This document shows, piece after piece, positions 24,095-34,900 of a DNA stretch of 64,000 nucleotides (the stretch's first letter is position 1; each line of letters opens with the position of its first letter). Origin of the DNA: Ruminiclostridium cellobioparum subsp. termitidis CT1112 (GTDB taxonomy: Bacteria > Bacillota > Clostridia > Acetivibrionales > DSM-1351); assembly GCF_000350485.1 (NCBI RefSeq), contig NZ_AORV01000046.1, positions 124,001 through 188,000 on the forward strand. Direction: 5' to 3'. Below the pieces are notes generated by a model that worked only from the letters and a program-made list of their open reading frames with translations, was not told where the DNA came from and ran no database searches. The translations under genes were made by a program, and so were the position numbers.

Positions 24095-25801
24095 ATGTCC
24101 TACAAAAATTTTTCGGTGTCCATTTTCTTTAATGCTCACGATCTGGAAATACTCAACAGGGATAATTTGCTGGAGGAGTGCTATGAGTTCTTTTCAAAGC
24201 ACATTGATGTTGACAAGGTTTATCTGGAAACCTACCGCGGCAGTACATATCTGTCAAAGGAGGACATGTTGGCCTGCAAGAACTTTTTCAACAAAAGGGG
24301 AGTAAAAGTTTCAGGCGCCATCACCACTACCCAAAAATGCGATATCATCTGGGATTTCCGCTCCTTCTGCTACAGTGACCCTCAGCAGAGAAAGCAATTA
24401 TGCGATATAGTGGCCTACACTGCAGGTATTTTTGATGAGATCATTCTTGATGATTTTTATTTTACCAACTGCAAGTGTGATTTGTGCATTGAAACCAAGG
24501 GCAGCAGCAGCTGGTCCGATTTCAGAACGGCACAGATGGCCGAAGTATCCAAAGAAATCATGAGTACGGCAAAACAAATAAATCCTTCTATAAATATGAT
24601 CATAAAGTATCCCAACTGGTATGATCACCACCAGTTTACAGGTTATACCCCCGGGGATCAGGTCAATATTTTTGACTCCTTTTATACCGGAACCGAAACC
24701 AGGGATTCACAGTATACGCAGCAGGTCCTTCAAAGATATCTGGGCTATTTTATAATGAGATATTTCGAGAGCATCAATCCGGGAAAAAATCTCGGGGGCT
24801 GGTTTGATACCTTCGACTGTTCCCTGAACGCGTATATGGAGCAGCTGAATATGACCGTTTTTGCCAGGGCAAGGGAAATCACCCTTTTCTGCGCCGGCCT
24901 TCTGGCAACCGACTACCGCATATGCGTTCCCGTTGCGGGACATGTTTTCAGTGAGCTGGACAGGTTTGTCGGAGAGTTGGGAGAACCTGTGGGTATTCCC
25001 TGCTACAAGCCTTTTAAATCCGGCGGTGAAGATTTCATCCATGGCTACCTGGGAATGCTGGGGCTGCCTTTACAACCCACTCCCGTATATCCCTCGGACA
25101 GCAAACTCCTTTTGCTCACCGAAAGTGCCAAAAAGGATCCCTCTATTGTAGGCAAAATCAAGTCCAGCCTGGCAGCCGGGGGACAGGTTATCATTACGTC
25201 AGGTCTTTTGAGGGCACTTAACAGCCAGCTGTCCGACATAGCCGAAATTCACTTCACAGACAGGAAGGCGTTGATCAAAGCCTATGCCGCCACAACGGAG
25301 ACCTGCTCCTTTAAAGACTATTATCATTCTGACAGGGAAATTATAATCCCCCATATAGATTTCAAAACCAATGACACCTGGCCAAGAGCAGTAGGAGTGG
25401 ACAACTTTAATAACCATCCTGTTCTGCTTGAGAACAAATACAGTAAAGGCAAGCTCCATGTTCTGACAATACCTGATAACCCGGGGGATATTTACAGCTA
25501 TCCGGCAGGAGTACTTAATGTTATAAGGGAGACGGCATCAAGGGAACTGCCTCTTCATATTGAAGCACCTTCTCAAATAGGCTTGTTTTTATATGACAAC
25601 AATACCTTTATAATTGAATCCTTCAGAGAAACAAACACAGAAGTTACTATCGCAGTTCACAGGGAAAATGCACTGCTCCGCCAGATTTCCACCAACAGAC
25701 ACAAACTGGGAGCAAAAGCCGAAAGAATTCCGGGTAATGGTGTAACCTATTTCAAGGTGTTCCTGCGCCCGGGTACTTATAAGATACTTGCGATAGATTA
25801 A
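24095..25801 (+). CDS. Unclassified TIM-barrel glycosidase-like protein
   Basis: A 568-residue cytoplasmic protein with no signal peptide. The first two thirds look like a (beta/alpha)8 barrel: repeated beta-strand ends include VYLETYRG, IIWDFRSF, EIILDDFYF, MIIKYPNW and GGWFDTFD. The acidic residues in ILDDFYF and IFDSFY are candidate catalytic residues. A cysteine cluster, CKCDLC, follows the DDF motif. The last 200 residues look like a beta-rich accessory domain. It resembles hypothetical glycosyl-hydrolase-like families, but I cannot name the family. The neighbouring AraC regulator suggests a catabolic role. AGGAGGG is 5 nt from the ATG. Confidence 0.5.
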   Translation: MSYKNFSVSIFFNAHDLEILNRDNLLEECYEFFSKHIDVDKVYLETYRGSTYLSKEDMLACKNFFNKRGVKVSGAITTTQKCDIIWDFRSFCYSDPQQRKQLCDIVAYTAGIFDEIILDDFYFTNCKCDLCIETKGSSSWSDFRTAQMAEVSKEIMSTAKQINPSINMIIKYPNWYDHHQFTGYTPGDQVNIFDSFYTGTETRDSQYTQQVLQRYLGYFIMRYFESINPGKNLGGWFDTFDCSLNAYMEQLNMTVFARAREITLFCAGLLATDYRICVPVAGHVFSELDRFVGELGEPVGIPCYKPFKSGGEDFIHGYLGMLGLPLQPTPVYPSDSKLLLLTESAKKDPSIVGKIKSSLAAGGQVIITSGLLRALNSQLSDIAEIHFTDRKALIKAYAATTETCSFKDYYHSDREIIIPHIDFKTNDTWPRAVGVDNFNNHPVLLENKYSKGKLHVLTIPDNPGDIYSYPAGVLNVIRETASRELPLHIEAPSQIGLFLYDNNTFIIESFRETNTEVTIAVHRENALLRQISTNRHKLGAKAERIPGNGVTYFKVFLRPGTYKILAID

Positions 25802-25856
25802 ACCTGATCGGGCTATACAGTGCGCCATCACTTGTAGTATATATGTGTAAATGTGT

Positions 25857-25886
25857 GAATAAAGCGTCCATATGGGCGCTTTATTC
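25857..25886. terminator. Palindromic terminator between convergent genes
   Basis: GAATAAAGCG (25857-25866) is repeated inverted at 25877-25886 around TCCATATGGG, giving a nearly perfect 30-bp palindrome that overlaps the stop codon of the permease gene. It probably serves both strands. Confidence 0.6.
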
Positions 25887-28800
25887 AACCGATTTCAAGG
25901 ATTCTATCATACTGATCCTCTTCAGCTTATAGTGCATTACAAGATTGACCAGAACTGCAAAGACAACAGTGAGCACTGCTGCCATAAGGTAACTGTACCA
26001 GTATATTTCCCGTCCAAACATTACAACATCAATTTCAGCGGTTTCCAGTACAAATCTGTTCAGGACAATTCCTCCCAGGAGGCCTATGCTGATATTTACA
26101 AGTGTCAGAATAATATTTTCCCGGAACACATATTCCGACACCTCCAGGTCATAGAATCCCAATACTTTGATACTTGCTATTTCTCTGACCCTTTCAGTTA
26201 TATTTATATTTGTCAGATTGTATAACACCACAAAAGCAAGGGCTCCGGCAGAAATGATCATTACAAGCACTATGCTGTTCAAATTCCCCACCATATCGCT
26301 GAAATTCTGTTCATTGGTCCTGTTGAAGTTCATTTGAATCACTGTCGCCTTGCTGACAAGCTGGGAGCTTATCTCATCATCCGCTTCCGGGGATACGTTT
26401 TTCTCCTTTACCAGAATGCTGTTAAATACCGGTTTTTCTCCAAATTCCTTTTGGTACAGAGTCCTGGTCATATATACATAATGCAATGTGTAATTCTCAT
26501 TGATAGCTGCAATCTTCACCTCTACACTCTTAAAGTCCCCGTCCTTTATTGTCATCCTGTCTCCAACCTTAAGCTTCAATACCTTTGCAAGCTTTTCCCC
26601 TATTACGGCACCGTCGTCGGTAAGCTTGAGAGGTTCTTTCCCCTGCATGCTGTGAACCGAAATGAACTGGCTCAATTTTTCATTATCCTCGGGTATTATG
26701 AGATTGATTTTCTGCCAGTCCTCCTGATAGCCCGCATCAAAATTTTTAAGGCGGACACTCAGTATTTTCTCTACATTGCTGTTGGCCCGCAGAGTGTTGG
26801 CCACCTCCAGTTTATCCTGTTCTTTTGCTATTTTCATCTATAATAATCATTGCATTGAATTTGAAAACCTCACCATACTGCCTCGGAACAATGCTGGAAA
26901 TGGCGTCCCTCAATCCGAAACCTGCCAGCATCAGCGCAGTACAGCCTGCCACCCCCAGCAGCGTCATAAACAGTCTCTTTTTGTACCTGAATAGATTCCT
27001 GATGGTCACTTTACTGAAAAAATTCAGCCTGTTCCATATAAAGGGCACTCTCTCCAGAAGTACTCTTTTTCCCATTTTGGGCGCTTTGGGTCTCATTAAA
27101 GAGGAGGGCTGTTCGGTGAGCTCCCTGTAACAGGCCGAATATACCGCCAGTGAAGTGCAGGCCAGTGCTCCCAGGGTTATCCAGAATGCGTAATCAATTC
27201 TGAAGGGCATGACGGTGGGCGGCAGCCGGTAAAGCATGCTGTAAGCATTGGTTATGACAAACGGAAACAGCTTGAGACCAATGGATAGTCCTGCAATGCT
27301 TCCGGCCATGCTTGCAATGGCAGCATAAACAAGGTACTTGGATGCTATGGCAAAACTACTGTAGCCCAGGGCTTTAAGAGTTCCAATCTGAATTCTCTGC
27401 TCTTCAACCATCCTTGTCATCGTTGTCAGGCATACAAAGGCCGCAACGAAAAAGAAGAAAACAGGAAATATTTTTGCTATGGCATCTATTCTCTTTGTAT
27501 CCTCGGAATAGGAGGTGTAACCGGGATTATTATTTCTGTCCGTTATATACCACTGGGGTTTCTTTATATCCTTGACCTTCTGCTCTGCCTGGACGATTTC
27601 TTTTCTTGCAGTCTCAAGCTTCTTATCCGATTCATTCTTTTGTTTTTCGTATTCGGCGCGTCCCTCTTCCAGCTTTTTCTCCGACTGTTCCAGCTTCAGC
27701 GCCGACTCTTTTAGTTTTTCGCCACCTTCTCTTTTTTGTTTTTCAAAAAGTGCTCTTTGTTTAACAAGTTCCTTCGCTCCCGCATCGAGTTCCAGTCTGG
27801 TATTTTTTAATCCTGCTTCAATTGCAGCTGCTTGAGATGCGGGCATTCCATCCCTGTTTTGTTCAAAGAGCTTAAAATTTTCAGAATACCCTGTCTCTCC
27901 GCTTTGGAGCCTGTTTTCAGCCTGTTCAAGCCCGGCTTCTGAAGCTGTAACCATCTGATTGTATATTTTCCTCTGGCTTTCAAGCTCAAGCTTTCCGCTT
28001 TTTATAGCAGCCTCACCTTTTTTAAGGTCATCCAGGGCCCCGGCCAATTTTACCTGCTGTTCCTCTTCACCTTCAGCCAGTTCTTTTTTAGAAGCCTCAA
28101 GCTTTTGCACCGCCTCACTGTAGACTTCATTGTAGCGCTGTTCCTCACGGTCTTCGGCAATATCCTCAAACTTTTCCCTGTCTGATTTCACCGCTTCCCT
28201 ATATGCATCGCCGAAGGCTGAAAGCCCCTTTGTACTCTGCAGCGTAATATTTAAATCTGTGTGAACCTCCATATTAAAGTCCTCTTCAGGAATGATGGCA
28301 TACAGTGCCACCGTTCCGTTTCCAAGACTTGAGGTCCCCTTTTCGAAAGTCAGGTAATAAGGCGTTTCAACATGCCCCACAACCTTATAAGTTGACTGCT
28401 TCAGGTAATCCGTTATTGCCCTGTCCTCCCTGCCGGAATTCAAAGAGATTTCTTCTCCGACAGCAATATTTACGCCCCCGATTTTACCTTTTTCAACTGC
28501 ACATTCCCCCGGCCTTTCGGGCAGTCTTCCCTCTATCACCCTATACCTGTTAAGATATCCCCCGGTTTCCTGCTTCAGCTTATCCAGGGGAATGGAATGC
28601 AGTTTGGCAACTTTGTCCTCATTGCCGGCCTTTATTATTGCATCAATGCTGTAAGCAGGCATCATTTCCCTGACGGCAGGACTGTTTTTCACCGCCTCAA
28701 CATCTTCTTTATTAAATCCATATGTAGATACCAGCCTGAGATCCATCAGTTTGTATTCTTCAAAATACTTGTCGGCCGTCAGCTGCATGTCGGGACATGT

Positions 28801-28917
28801 GACCTTGACTCCCGCAAAGAAACCGGTACCCAGTGCGATTATTGCAAATATGGCTATAAACCTGCTTCTTGTCCTCCACATTTCTCTGAATGTATCTTTT
28901 AAATGAGCGTTTTTCAT
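25881..28917 (-). pseudogene. FtsX/MacB-type ABC exporter permease, broken by a 1-nt frameshift
   Basis: A large permease of about 1011 residues if intact. It has an N-terminal membrane anchor (FIAIFAIIALGTGFFAGVK), a long extracytoplasmic domain with Glu/Lys-rich coiled coil (about residues 260-480), two FtsX membrane domains (one after about 490; the second, beginning near SIVLVMIISAGALAFV, close to the C-terminus), and C-terminal SMIESLKSVE. The reading frame stops at 26812 after DENSKRTG and resumes in the +1 frame as KEQDKLEVANTL. Removing one A from the A4 run at 26823-26826 restores 1012 codons exactly. This is either a true mutation or a sequence error. The partner ATPase lies just upstream (29683-28982). 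Confidence 0.85.
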
Positions 28918-28981
28918 ATAACCTCCATATTTCAGGTGGACATCAGCCTCCGGACTCCATCTGAATACTTTTGTATACTTG

Positions 28982-29683
28982 TTACCATTCTATATCCTCA
29001 ACATTGACAGGATTGTCATTTAAAACCATACTCTCCACCCTGCTGTTTTTTATTTTTATTATCCTGTCTGCCATAGGTGCTATAGCAAGATTGTGGGTAA
29101 TTACTATAACGGTCATTCCATTCTGCCTGCAAGTATCCTGCAGCAGCTTGAGAATACTCTTTCCGGTTGTATAATCCAGTGCTCCCGTGGGTTCATCGCA
29201 CAAGAGCAGCTTGGGTTTCTTGGCAAGCGCCCTGGCTATGGCGACGCGCTGCTGCTCGCCGCCTGAAAGCTGGGCAGGAAAATTGACCAGTCTGTCTTTC
29301 AGGCCCACTTCAACCAGAATCTGCCCGGCATCCATGGGATCCTTGCAGATCTGCGAAGCCAGTTCAACATTTTCTTTTGCAGTAAGGTTCTGGATAAGGT
29401 TGTAAAACTGGAATACGAAACCTATCTCGTACCTTCTGTAGGTTATGAGCTGTCTGGGCTTATATTCATTTATCCTCTGTCCGTCAACAATTATCTCACC
29501 TTCATCACAGGTATCCATCCCTCCGAGAATATTGAGTACGGTGGTTTTTCCCGCACCGCTCGGGCCGACTATAACTACAAATTCTCCCCTGTTTATCTCA
29601 AAGTTTATTCCATTTGCGGCGTTAATGGTAACCTGCCCCATTTTATACCGCTTGAACACATTTTTAAATTCAACAAATCCCAT
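28982..29683 (-). CDS. ABC transporter ATP-binding protein (MacB/LolD type)
   Basis: A 233-residue ATPase with Walker A GPSGAGKT (about 40-47), a Q loop in FVFQFYNLI, signature [15 protein letters not shown], Walker [13 protein letters not shown] and a switch His in VITHN. It belongs to the MacB/LolD/FtsE-like group that works with FtsX-type permeases. The start at 29683 follows GGAGGC; an in-frame extension to 29779 is non-homologous sequence. It precedes the large permease by 64 nt in the same operon, and the pair probably exports a peptide, lipid or antibiotic. Confidence 0.92.
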   Translation of the reverse strand: MGFVEFKNVFKRYKMGQVTINAANGINFEINRGEFVVIVGPSGAGKTTVLNILGGMDTCDEGEIIVDGQRINEYKPRQLITYRRYEIGFVFQFYNLIQNLTAKENVELASQICKDPMDAGQILVEVGLKDRLVNFPAQLSGGEQQRVAIARALAKKPKLLLCDEPTGALDYTTGKSILKLLQDTCRQNGMTVIVITHNLAIAPMADRIIKIKNSRVESMVLNDNPVNVEDIEW

Positions 29684-30013
29684 ATATGCCTCCGTTATTT
29701 TTTTATCATTGTTATCTTCAATTATATGTGTATACAAACCGGAAAAGCTGCTGTTGCAAAATGAACAAATGAAAATCATTTCTAATATTTAATTATATAT
29801 CTGGAAAACGAATATTAGATAGGTAGTTTTGAAATTTTGCATGCTTTTTTACTGGTTTTTATAGTGAATTTAACCTCTTCAACCGGTATAAATATGCCCC
29901 TTGGAGGGTATAAATAATAATGCCACTTTCATACTTCGCAGCAATTCTCTCCACGATTTGAAACGTTTATTCCCATAAGAAAGTGAGTTTAATATTAATC
30001 GCCAGGTGAATTT
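29684..30013. other. Divergent intergenic gap
   Basis: An A+T-rich region between the exporter operon (minus) and a small plus-strand gene. It should carry both promoters, but I found no clear promoter pair, operator or RNA element. Confidence 0.4.
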
Positions 30014-30268
30014 ATGATAATTCAGTGTGAAAGGAAGGAATTTATTCTGCAGGACGATCTGATAGCCATAACCCGCGATGATAAGTTTATCGGCTACGGC
30101 AAGGTTATCGCAGTACTTGAAGAGCACGTGCTTGTTGATGTTGATGCAAATGCCAGTAAATCATTATTTGAAATTTTCAGTGAAGAAATACCTTGTGATT
30201 TCACTTTTGTCAATGAGAAATATTGTCCTGAAACCGGTGAATTGAAGAAAGATACAGAGGGCAGGTGA
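30014..30268 (+). CDS. Small acidic hypothetical protein
   Basis: An 84-residue soluble protein, MIIQCERKEFILQDDLIAI at the N-terminus, rich in Asp/Glu, predicted mostly beta in the first half. The ribosome binding site is weak (AGGTGA). No family is recognised. Its reading frame is longer than chance would give in such A+T-rich sequence, and the region is otherwise empty, so a real gene is likely but not certain. Confidence 0.5.
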   Translation: MIIQCERKEFILQDDLIAITRDDKFIGYGKVIAVLEEHVLVDVDANASKSLFEIFSEEIPCDFTFVNEKYCPETGELKKDTEGR

Positions 30269-30491
30269 TACATTACCTGCTCTATTTATTTTGCCGGAAA
30301 AATACCATTGCTCGCTTCCTTTGCCATTCGTTAACAATTTGTTCTAAATTTTATAACAAATTATTAATTAATTCTTCGTAAAATATACATAATTAATAGC
30401 TATCATATAAGCATAAGGTAATTCACAAAAAAACATATGCTTTATTATTAAATACTTATAAGCGTCCAACAGACGCGGAAGGGAGTCGGTT

Positions 30492-31793
30492 ATGAATAAT
30501 AATTTTAACAATGATGACTGGAACAGCCAAAGTCAATATAACTTTAATTATGATAATCAGGGATATTACAAGGAAATAGTGGTTCAGCCCAGAAAAAAAC
30601 GGGGCGGCAGATTTATTACTTATCTTTCGCTGGTTCTGGTAACCTCACTGGTAACCAGCTTTGCAGTGGGCGGTGTTATGTATTCGAATTTCTCCCGGCA
30701 GCTGGACAGCCAGGTAAACTCTCTAAAACAGGCTGCTGTCACCCAAACCTCGAGTGATGGAGGTTCATCGCCTACAAAGCTCTCCACAGCAACTGACAAT
30801 GTAAAGGCCACAAATTTGTTCAGCACAGGCACAGGTGAACTGACCGTAGCACAGATAGCAAAAAAAGTCGGACCGTCAATAGTGGGGATTAAAATGTCGG
30901 TTCCAAACACCAGGCAATCACCTTTCTACAGCAGCAGGTCCTCAACCTCCGACTCTGAAGGTTCAGGAATTATTTTTACAGAGGACGGCTATATAATAAC
31001 AAACTATCATGTGGTACAATACGCCGATCCCAAGAACGGCGCTGCCAATACCGCACTGACCGTTTATCTGCCGGATAAAAGGGAAGCAAAGGCCAAATTT
31101 ATCGGCGGTGACAGTGAAAATGATCTTGCGGTTATAAAAATTGACCTGACAAATCTTCCTGCCGCAGAGCTGGGTGATTCGTCAGAGGTCGAAGTTGGAG
31201 ATCCGGCAGTTGCCATAGGCAATCCGCTGGGTATGGAATTTGCCGGTTCAGTCACCTATGGAGTAATAAGTGCCCTGAACAGGCAGCTGAAAACAGGAGA
31301 TAACAGCTTGACCCTTATTCAGACTGATGCAGCTATAAATCCGGGCAACAGCGGTGGTGCCCTTGTAAATAAAAAAGGACAGGTAATCGGAATAAATTCA
31401 GCAAAAATTTCAGTTGAAGGCATTGAAGGACTGGGCTTTGCAATCCCTATGAACACTGCGAAACCCATAGTTGATCAGTTAAAGACCTATGGATATGTAA
31501 AAGGAAAGCCATTGATCGGAATATCCGCCCAGGAGGTCACAGCCGAAATCTCCAGAATGTATGATCTTCCCGTCGGAGTTTATATCTCCGAAGTCACACA
31601 GGGAGGAGCTGCCGAAGCTGCCGGTATACAAAAAGGGGATGTCCTTGTAAAACTTGACGTTTCAAAGATAGAATCCATGGCCGACCTGGATGCCGTCAAA
31701 AAAAACCATAAAGCCGGTGATACTGTGAGTGCCGTAGTTTCAAGAGACGGTAAGGAAGTTACCTTGAGTATAACCTTCAGTGAAGACAAATAA
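30492..31793 (+). CDS. HtrA/DegP-like membrane-anchored serine protease
   Basis: A 433-residue S1C protease involved in quality control of exported proteins. It has a cytoplasmic Tyr/Asn-rich tail (1-40), one transmembrane helix (about 42-64), a Ser/Thr linker and a trypsin-like domain. The triad is His173 (NYHVV), Asp211 (ENDLAVIKI) and Ser287 (GNSGGA). One PDZ domain follows (about 335-430; GVYISEVTQGGAAEAAGIQ). GGAAGGGAGTCGGTT precedes the ATG. It ends at a strong terminator and is probably a single gene. Confidence 0.93.
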   Translation: MNNNFNNDDWNSQSQYNFNYDNQGYYKEIVVQPRKKRGGRFITYLSLVLVTSLVTSFAVGGVMYSNFSRQLDSQVNSLKQAAVTQTSSDGGSSPTKLSTATDNVKATNLFSTGTGELTVAQIAKKVGPSIVGIKMSVPNTRQSPFYSSRSSTSDSEGSGIIFTEDGYIITNYHVVQYADPKNGAANTALTVYLPDKREAKAKFIGGDSENDLAVIKIDLTNLPAAELGDSSEVEVGDPAVAIGNPLGMEFAGSVTYGVISALNRQLKTGDNSLTLIQTDAAINPGNSGGALVNKKGQVIGINSAKISVEGIEGLGFAIPMNTAKPIVDQLKTYGYVKGKPLIGISAQEVTAEISRMYDLPVGVYISEVTQGGAAEAAGIQKGDVLVKLDVSKIESMADLDAVKKNHKAGDTVSAVVSRDGKEVTLSITFSEDK

Positions 31794-31857
31794 GAAATTA
31801 TCCAAAATTCGTATAAACCCCATATCGTGGTTGGTTTTACCCCTATTAAATTCACAA

Positions 31858-31891
31858 GGAGGCCCGTGATAAAAATCACGGGCCTCTTTGT
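31858..31891. terminator. Strong terminator between htrA and the eCIS locus
   Basis: A stem of at least 12 bp (about 31859-31870 and 31875-31886) with an AAAA loop and a T-rich 3' side. It sits between convergent transcripts, 23 nt from the stop of the last fibre gene. Confidence 0.85.
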
Positions 31892-31913
31892 TTCCATTCA
31901 ATGAAGTGATATA

Positions 31914-34900
31914 TCAGGCACCTGTTAATTCGGCAACCTGCTTTTGCAACGTATTCAGTTGTTTCTTCACGGCGGTCATTTCGGTCTGCTGTTTTTTAAC
32001 TACCGAGGTCAGCACCGCTACTATATCCATTATTGAAATAGCCTGGGAGTCCGAAGTTGTAAATATTCCCGGCACATCTTCGGCAATAAACCCGATGTTA
32101 TGTTTCTTCAGATAGTTATTCTTGTAGTCGAAAGTAACCGGATTCAGCTTTTTCAGCAATTCCAGAGCTGTTTTTACAGGCAGCTCCTCGATATTCTCCT
32201 TGTAAACCGCCGAAGAAGTCTGGGCAACACCTGCTGCTGTGATATTACTTGCCTGTATAACACCTTCGATATCCAGTTTTATTCCATCATCCGGGGTCTT
32301 GCCGATACCTACATCTCCTGTCGGAGTTATCCTGATGGCTTCACTCCCGTTATCGGAATAGAGAACCGGGTGTTTATGTCCTACAAACTCCACAGGCCTC
32401 ATATCGCCGGCTTCCCCTGCCATCCATATCTTACCGGTGCTGTCCCAGCTGATTTTACCTTTTATGGTATCAGCAGTTTCAATTCCGCTGCTCAGTGTAA
32501 GAATACCTGTTATGTCGGCTGCGGCGGCTTTCAGCTTGCCGTTGTTTACCGTCAGGTTGGTTGCAGTCAGGCTTGTCGCTGTAATAGTTGCTGCTGTGGC
32601 AGTTCCCGTACTAAGACTTCCTGCCGAGAGAGCTCCGCTTATATCTGCGCTGGCTGCCGTCACTTTTCCGCTTATACCTGCATCTCCGGTCACATCCAGC
32701 TTTTTAAGGGGGTTGGTGTTGCCGATTCCCATATTTCCGCCCTTAACTGTCATAACACCGGTAATGCTGGTAATTTCAGGGTGGGTATGCCCTTCAAGGG
32801 AAATGCTGTTCATGTCCCCGTCTATGCCGGCCCTCCATTTCTTATCTGTTTCGCTCCAGAGGATCTGCGCTTTCTTTTCGTTGCCTGCACGGGTCAATTC
32901 AATACCGCTGTTGACATTGAGCGCTCCGCTGACATTGACATTTCCCGCATTCACTGTAGCTGCCCCGAGAATACCCGAGATAGCCGCTTCGGCTCCGGAA
33001 ATTTTACCGGTTGTGTAGAATTCTGCTGCTGAGGTTTTACCGTTAGCATTAAATTCTCCTGACGTTATTTTGCCGGTAGTATAGAATTCTCCAGCCGTTA
33101 CCTTCGCACTGATTTTAGCATTTCCGTCCACCTCCAGCTTTTCAGAGGGAGAAGCCGTACCGATCCCGATCTTGCTGTCCTTTACAGTCATAACTTCCGT
33201 TATGGCAGTGAGCTCGTCATGCTGATGGTCCTTGAAGCCCAATGTCTTCATATCAGTTGCAGTTCCGGCCTGCCAGACATCATCCCTCTCATTCCAAATG
33301 AGCAGTGCGCTGGGTGCTGTTCCGCCTCTGAAGGCTTCTATTCCGGCATCCTTATCTGCCGGATCTTCCTGTGGAGCATATTTGTTTATTGTTATAATAT
33401 TGTCTTCCACATCAAGATTGGTGGCATTGACTGTAACGACCTCACCGTTTACAGTAAGATTTCCGCCGACTGTCAGATTTTTTGTTATCATTCCGTCAAC
33501 GGACTTCATAACACCGCTGATATCGGCATTGGCACCCTTTAAAGTTGCCTCCGCGGTTATTGAACCCGAGGCTGCTATCCCTACGGCCTTTATGTTCCCG
33601 TTGACATCAAGTTTTGCATCTGCCGCTGATTTTCCTATCGCAACATTTCCGCTGCCATCAACACTCACTGCAGCCGAACTTCCCGAATACAAGCTGTTAT
33701 GAGTATGTCCTGCCAGTGATATGTTCTTGAGACTGTTCTCCAAACCTGCCTGCCAGGTATCGCTGTCTTCATTCCAGTATAATTTTGCGATCTCTTCACC
33801 CGGAGCTCTGTACACTTCGTAGCATTCCTTTGCCGTGACCTTTCCTCCGAATACAGCGCTGCCGGATGTTTCCACAGTATTTTTAACGGTTATTTTACCA
33901 TTAATGATTGTATCCCCCGATACATCCAATCTTGCCTTTGGATCCTGAGTGCCTATGGAAACATTCCCATACTGGTCCGACTTGACAGAAACTGTTTGAT
34001 TGTCCTTGGCATAAAGATTATTTTGTGTACGGGAATCACCGGATGATATCTCCTTCAGATCATTGCCCACACCGTAATACCAGCCCTGTGTATTCTCATC
34101 CCATACAATTCTGGCCGGATCGCGCTTTAATACCTCAGTATTCCTGTCTACTTCTATCCCCTTTTTAGGGGAAAGATCGTCCATTTTAAGGGAAAAATCG
34201 CCCATAACCTGGAGACTTCCGGTAATTTCAGCACTTCCGGCCGTTAAAATCCCGGTAACGTTGGAATCACCTGTAACCTCCATATTACCGTTTACAATTG
34301 CATTCCCTGAAACATCAAGTCTCTCTTTGGGCGCCTGGTTTCCAATACCGACTTTACCGGTGCTGTCGGCGCATATAAAACCTTCCTGACCGACTCCTAT
34401 AATCCATTGATTTGTATCTGTGATCCATTTGATAACGGGGTCGGGTTCTTCTCCCCTGTCGATCTGTATACCGTCTTTAACCCTAAGGCTGCCATTTATA
34501 TATGCACTTCCCGCATTTATCTCATCGTCAATGATTGCCGAAGCGGAATGTATACTCCCATCCTGGCTTATCCTTAAGAGCTTCGGACTGTTGGCCATAC
34601 CGATCTTCCAGTTGCCGTTGGTTTCATCCCAGGCCAGTATGGCGCTGTTTTCAGTAACCCCCCTGTAAACTGAAATGGTACTGTCAACCTTTTTCAGCTC
34701 CCCTGTATCAAACCTGTTCAGAATAAGGGAATTGCCGATTATTTCTATGTTTGAACTGCTTATCCGGGTCAGGCCGCCTTTAACCTCCAGATTTCCAAGT
34801 ACAGCCAGATCCTGACCTACTGTGAGGTCGTGGGCAACATCTATATTTCCGGAAACCCGTGTACTTAAGGCAAGTATATCTCCTTTTTCATTATAGATCT

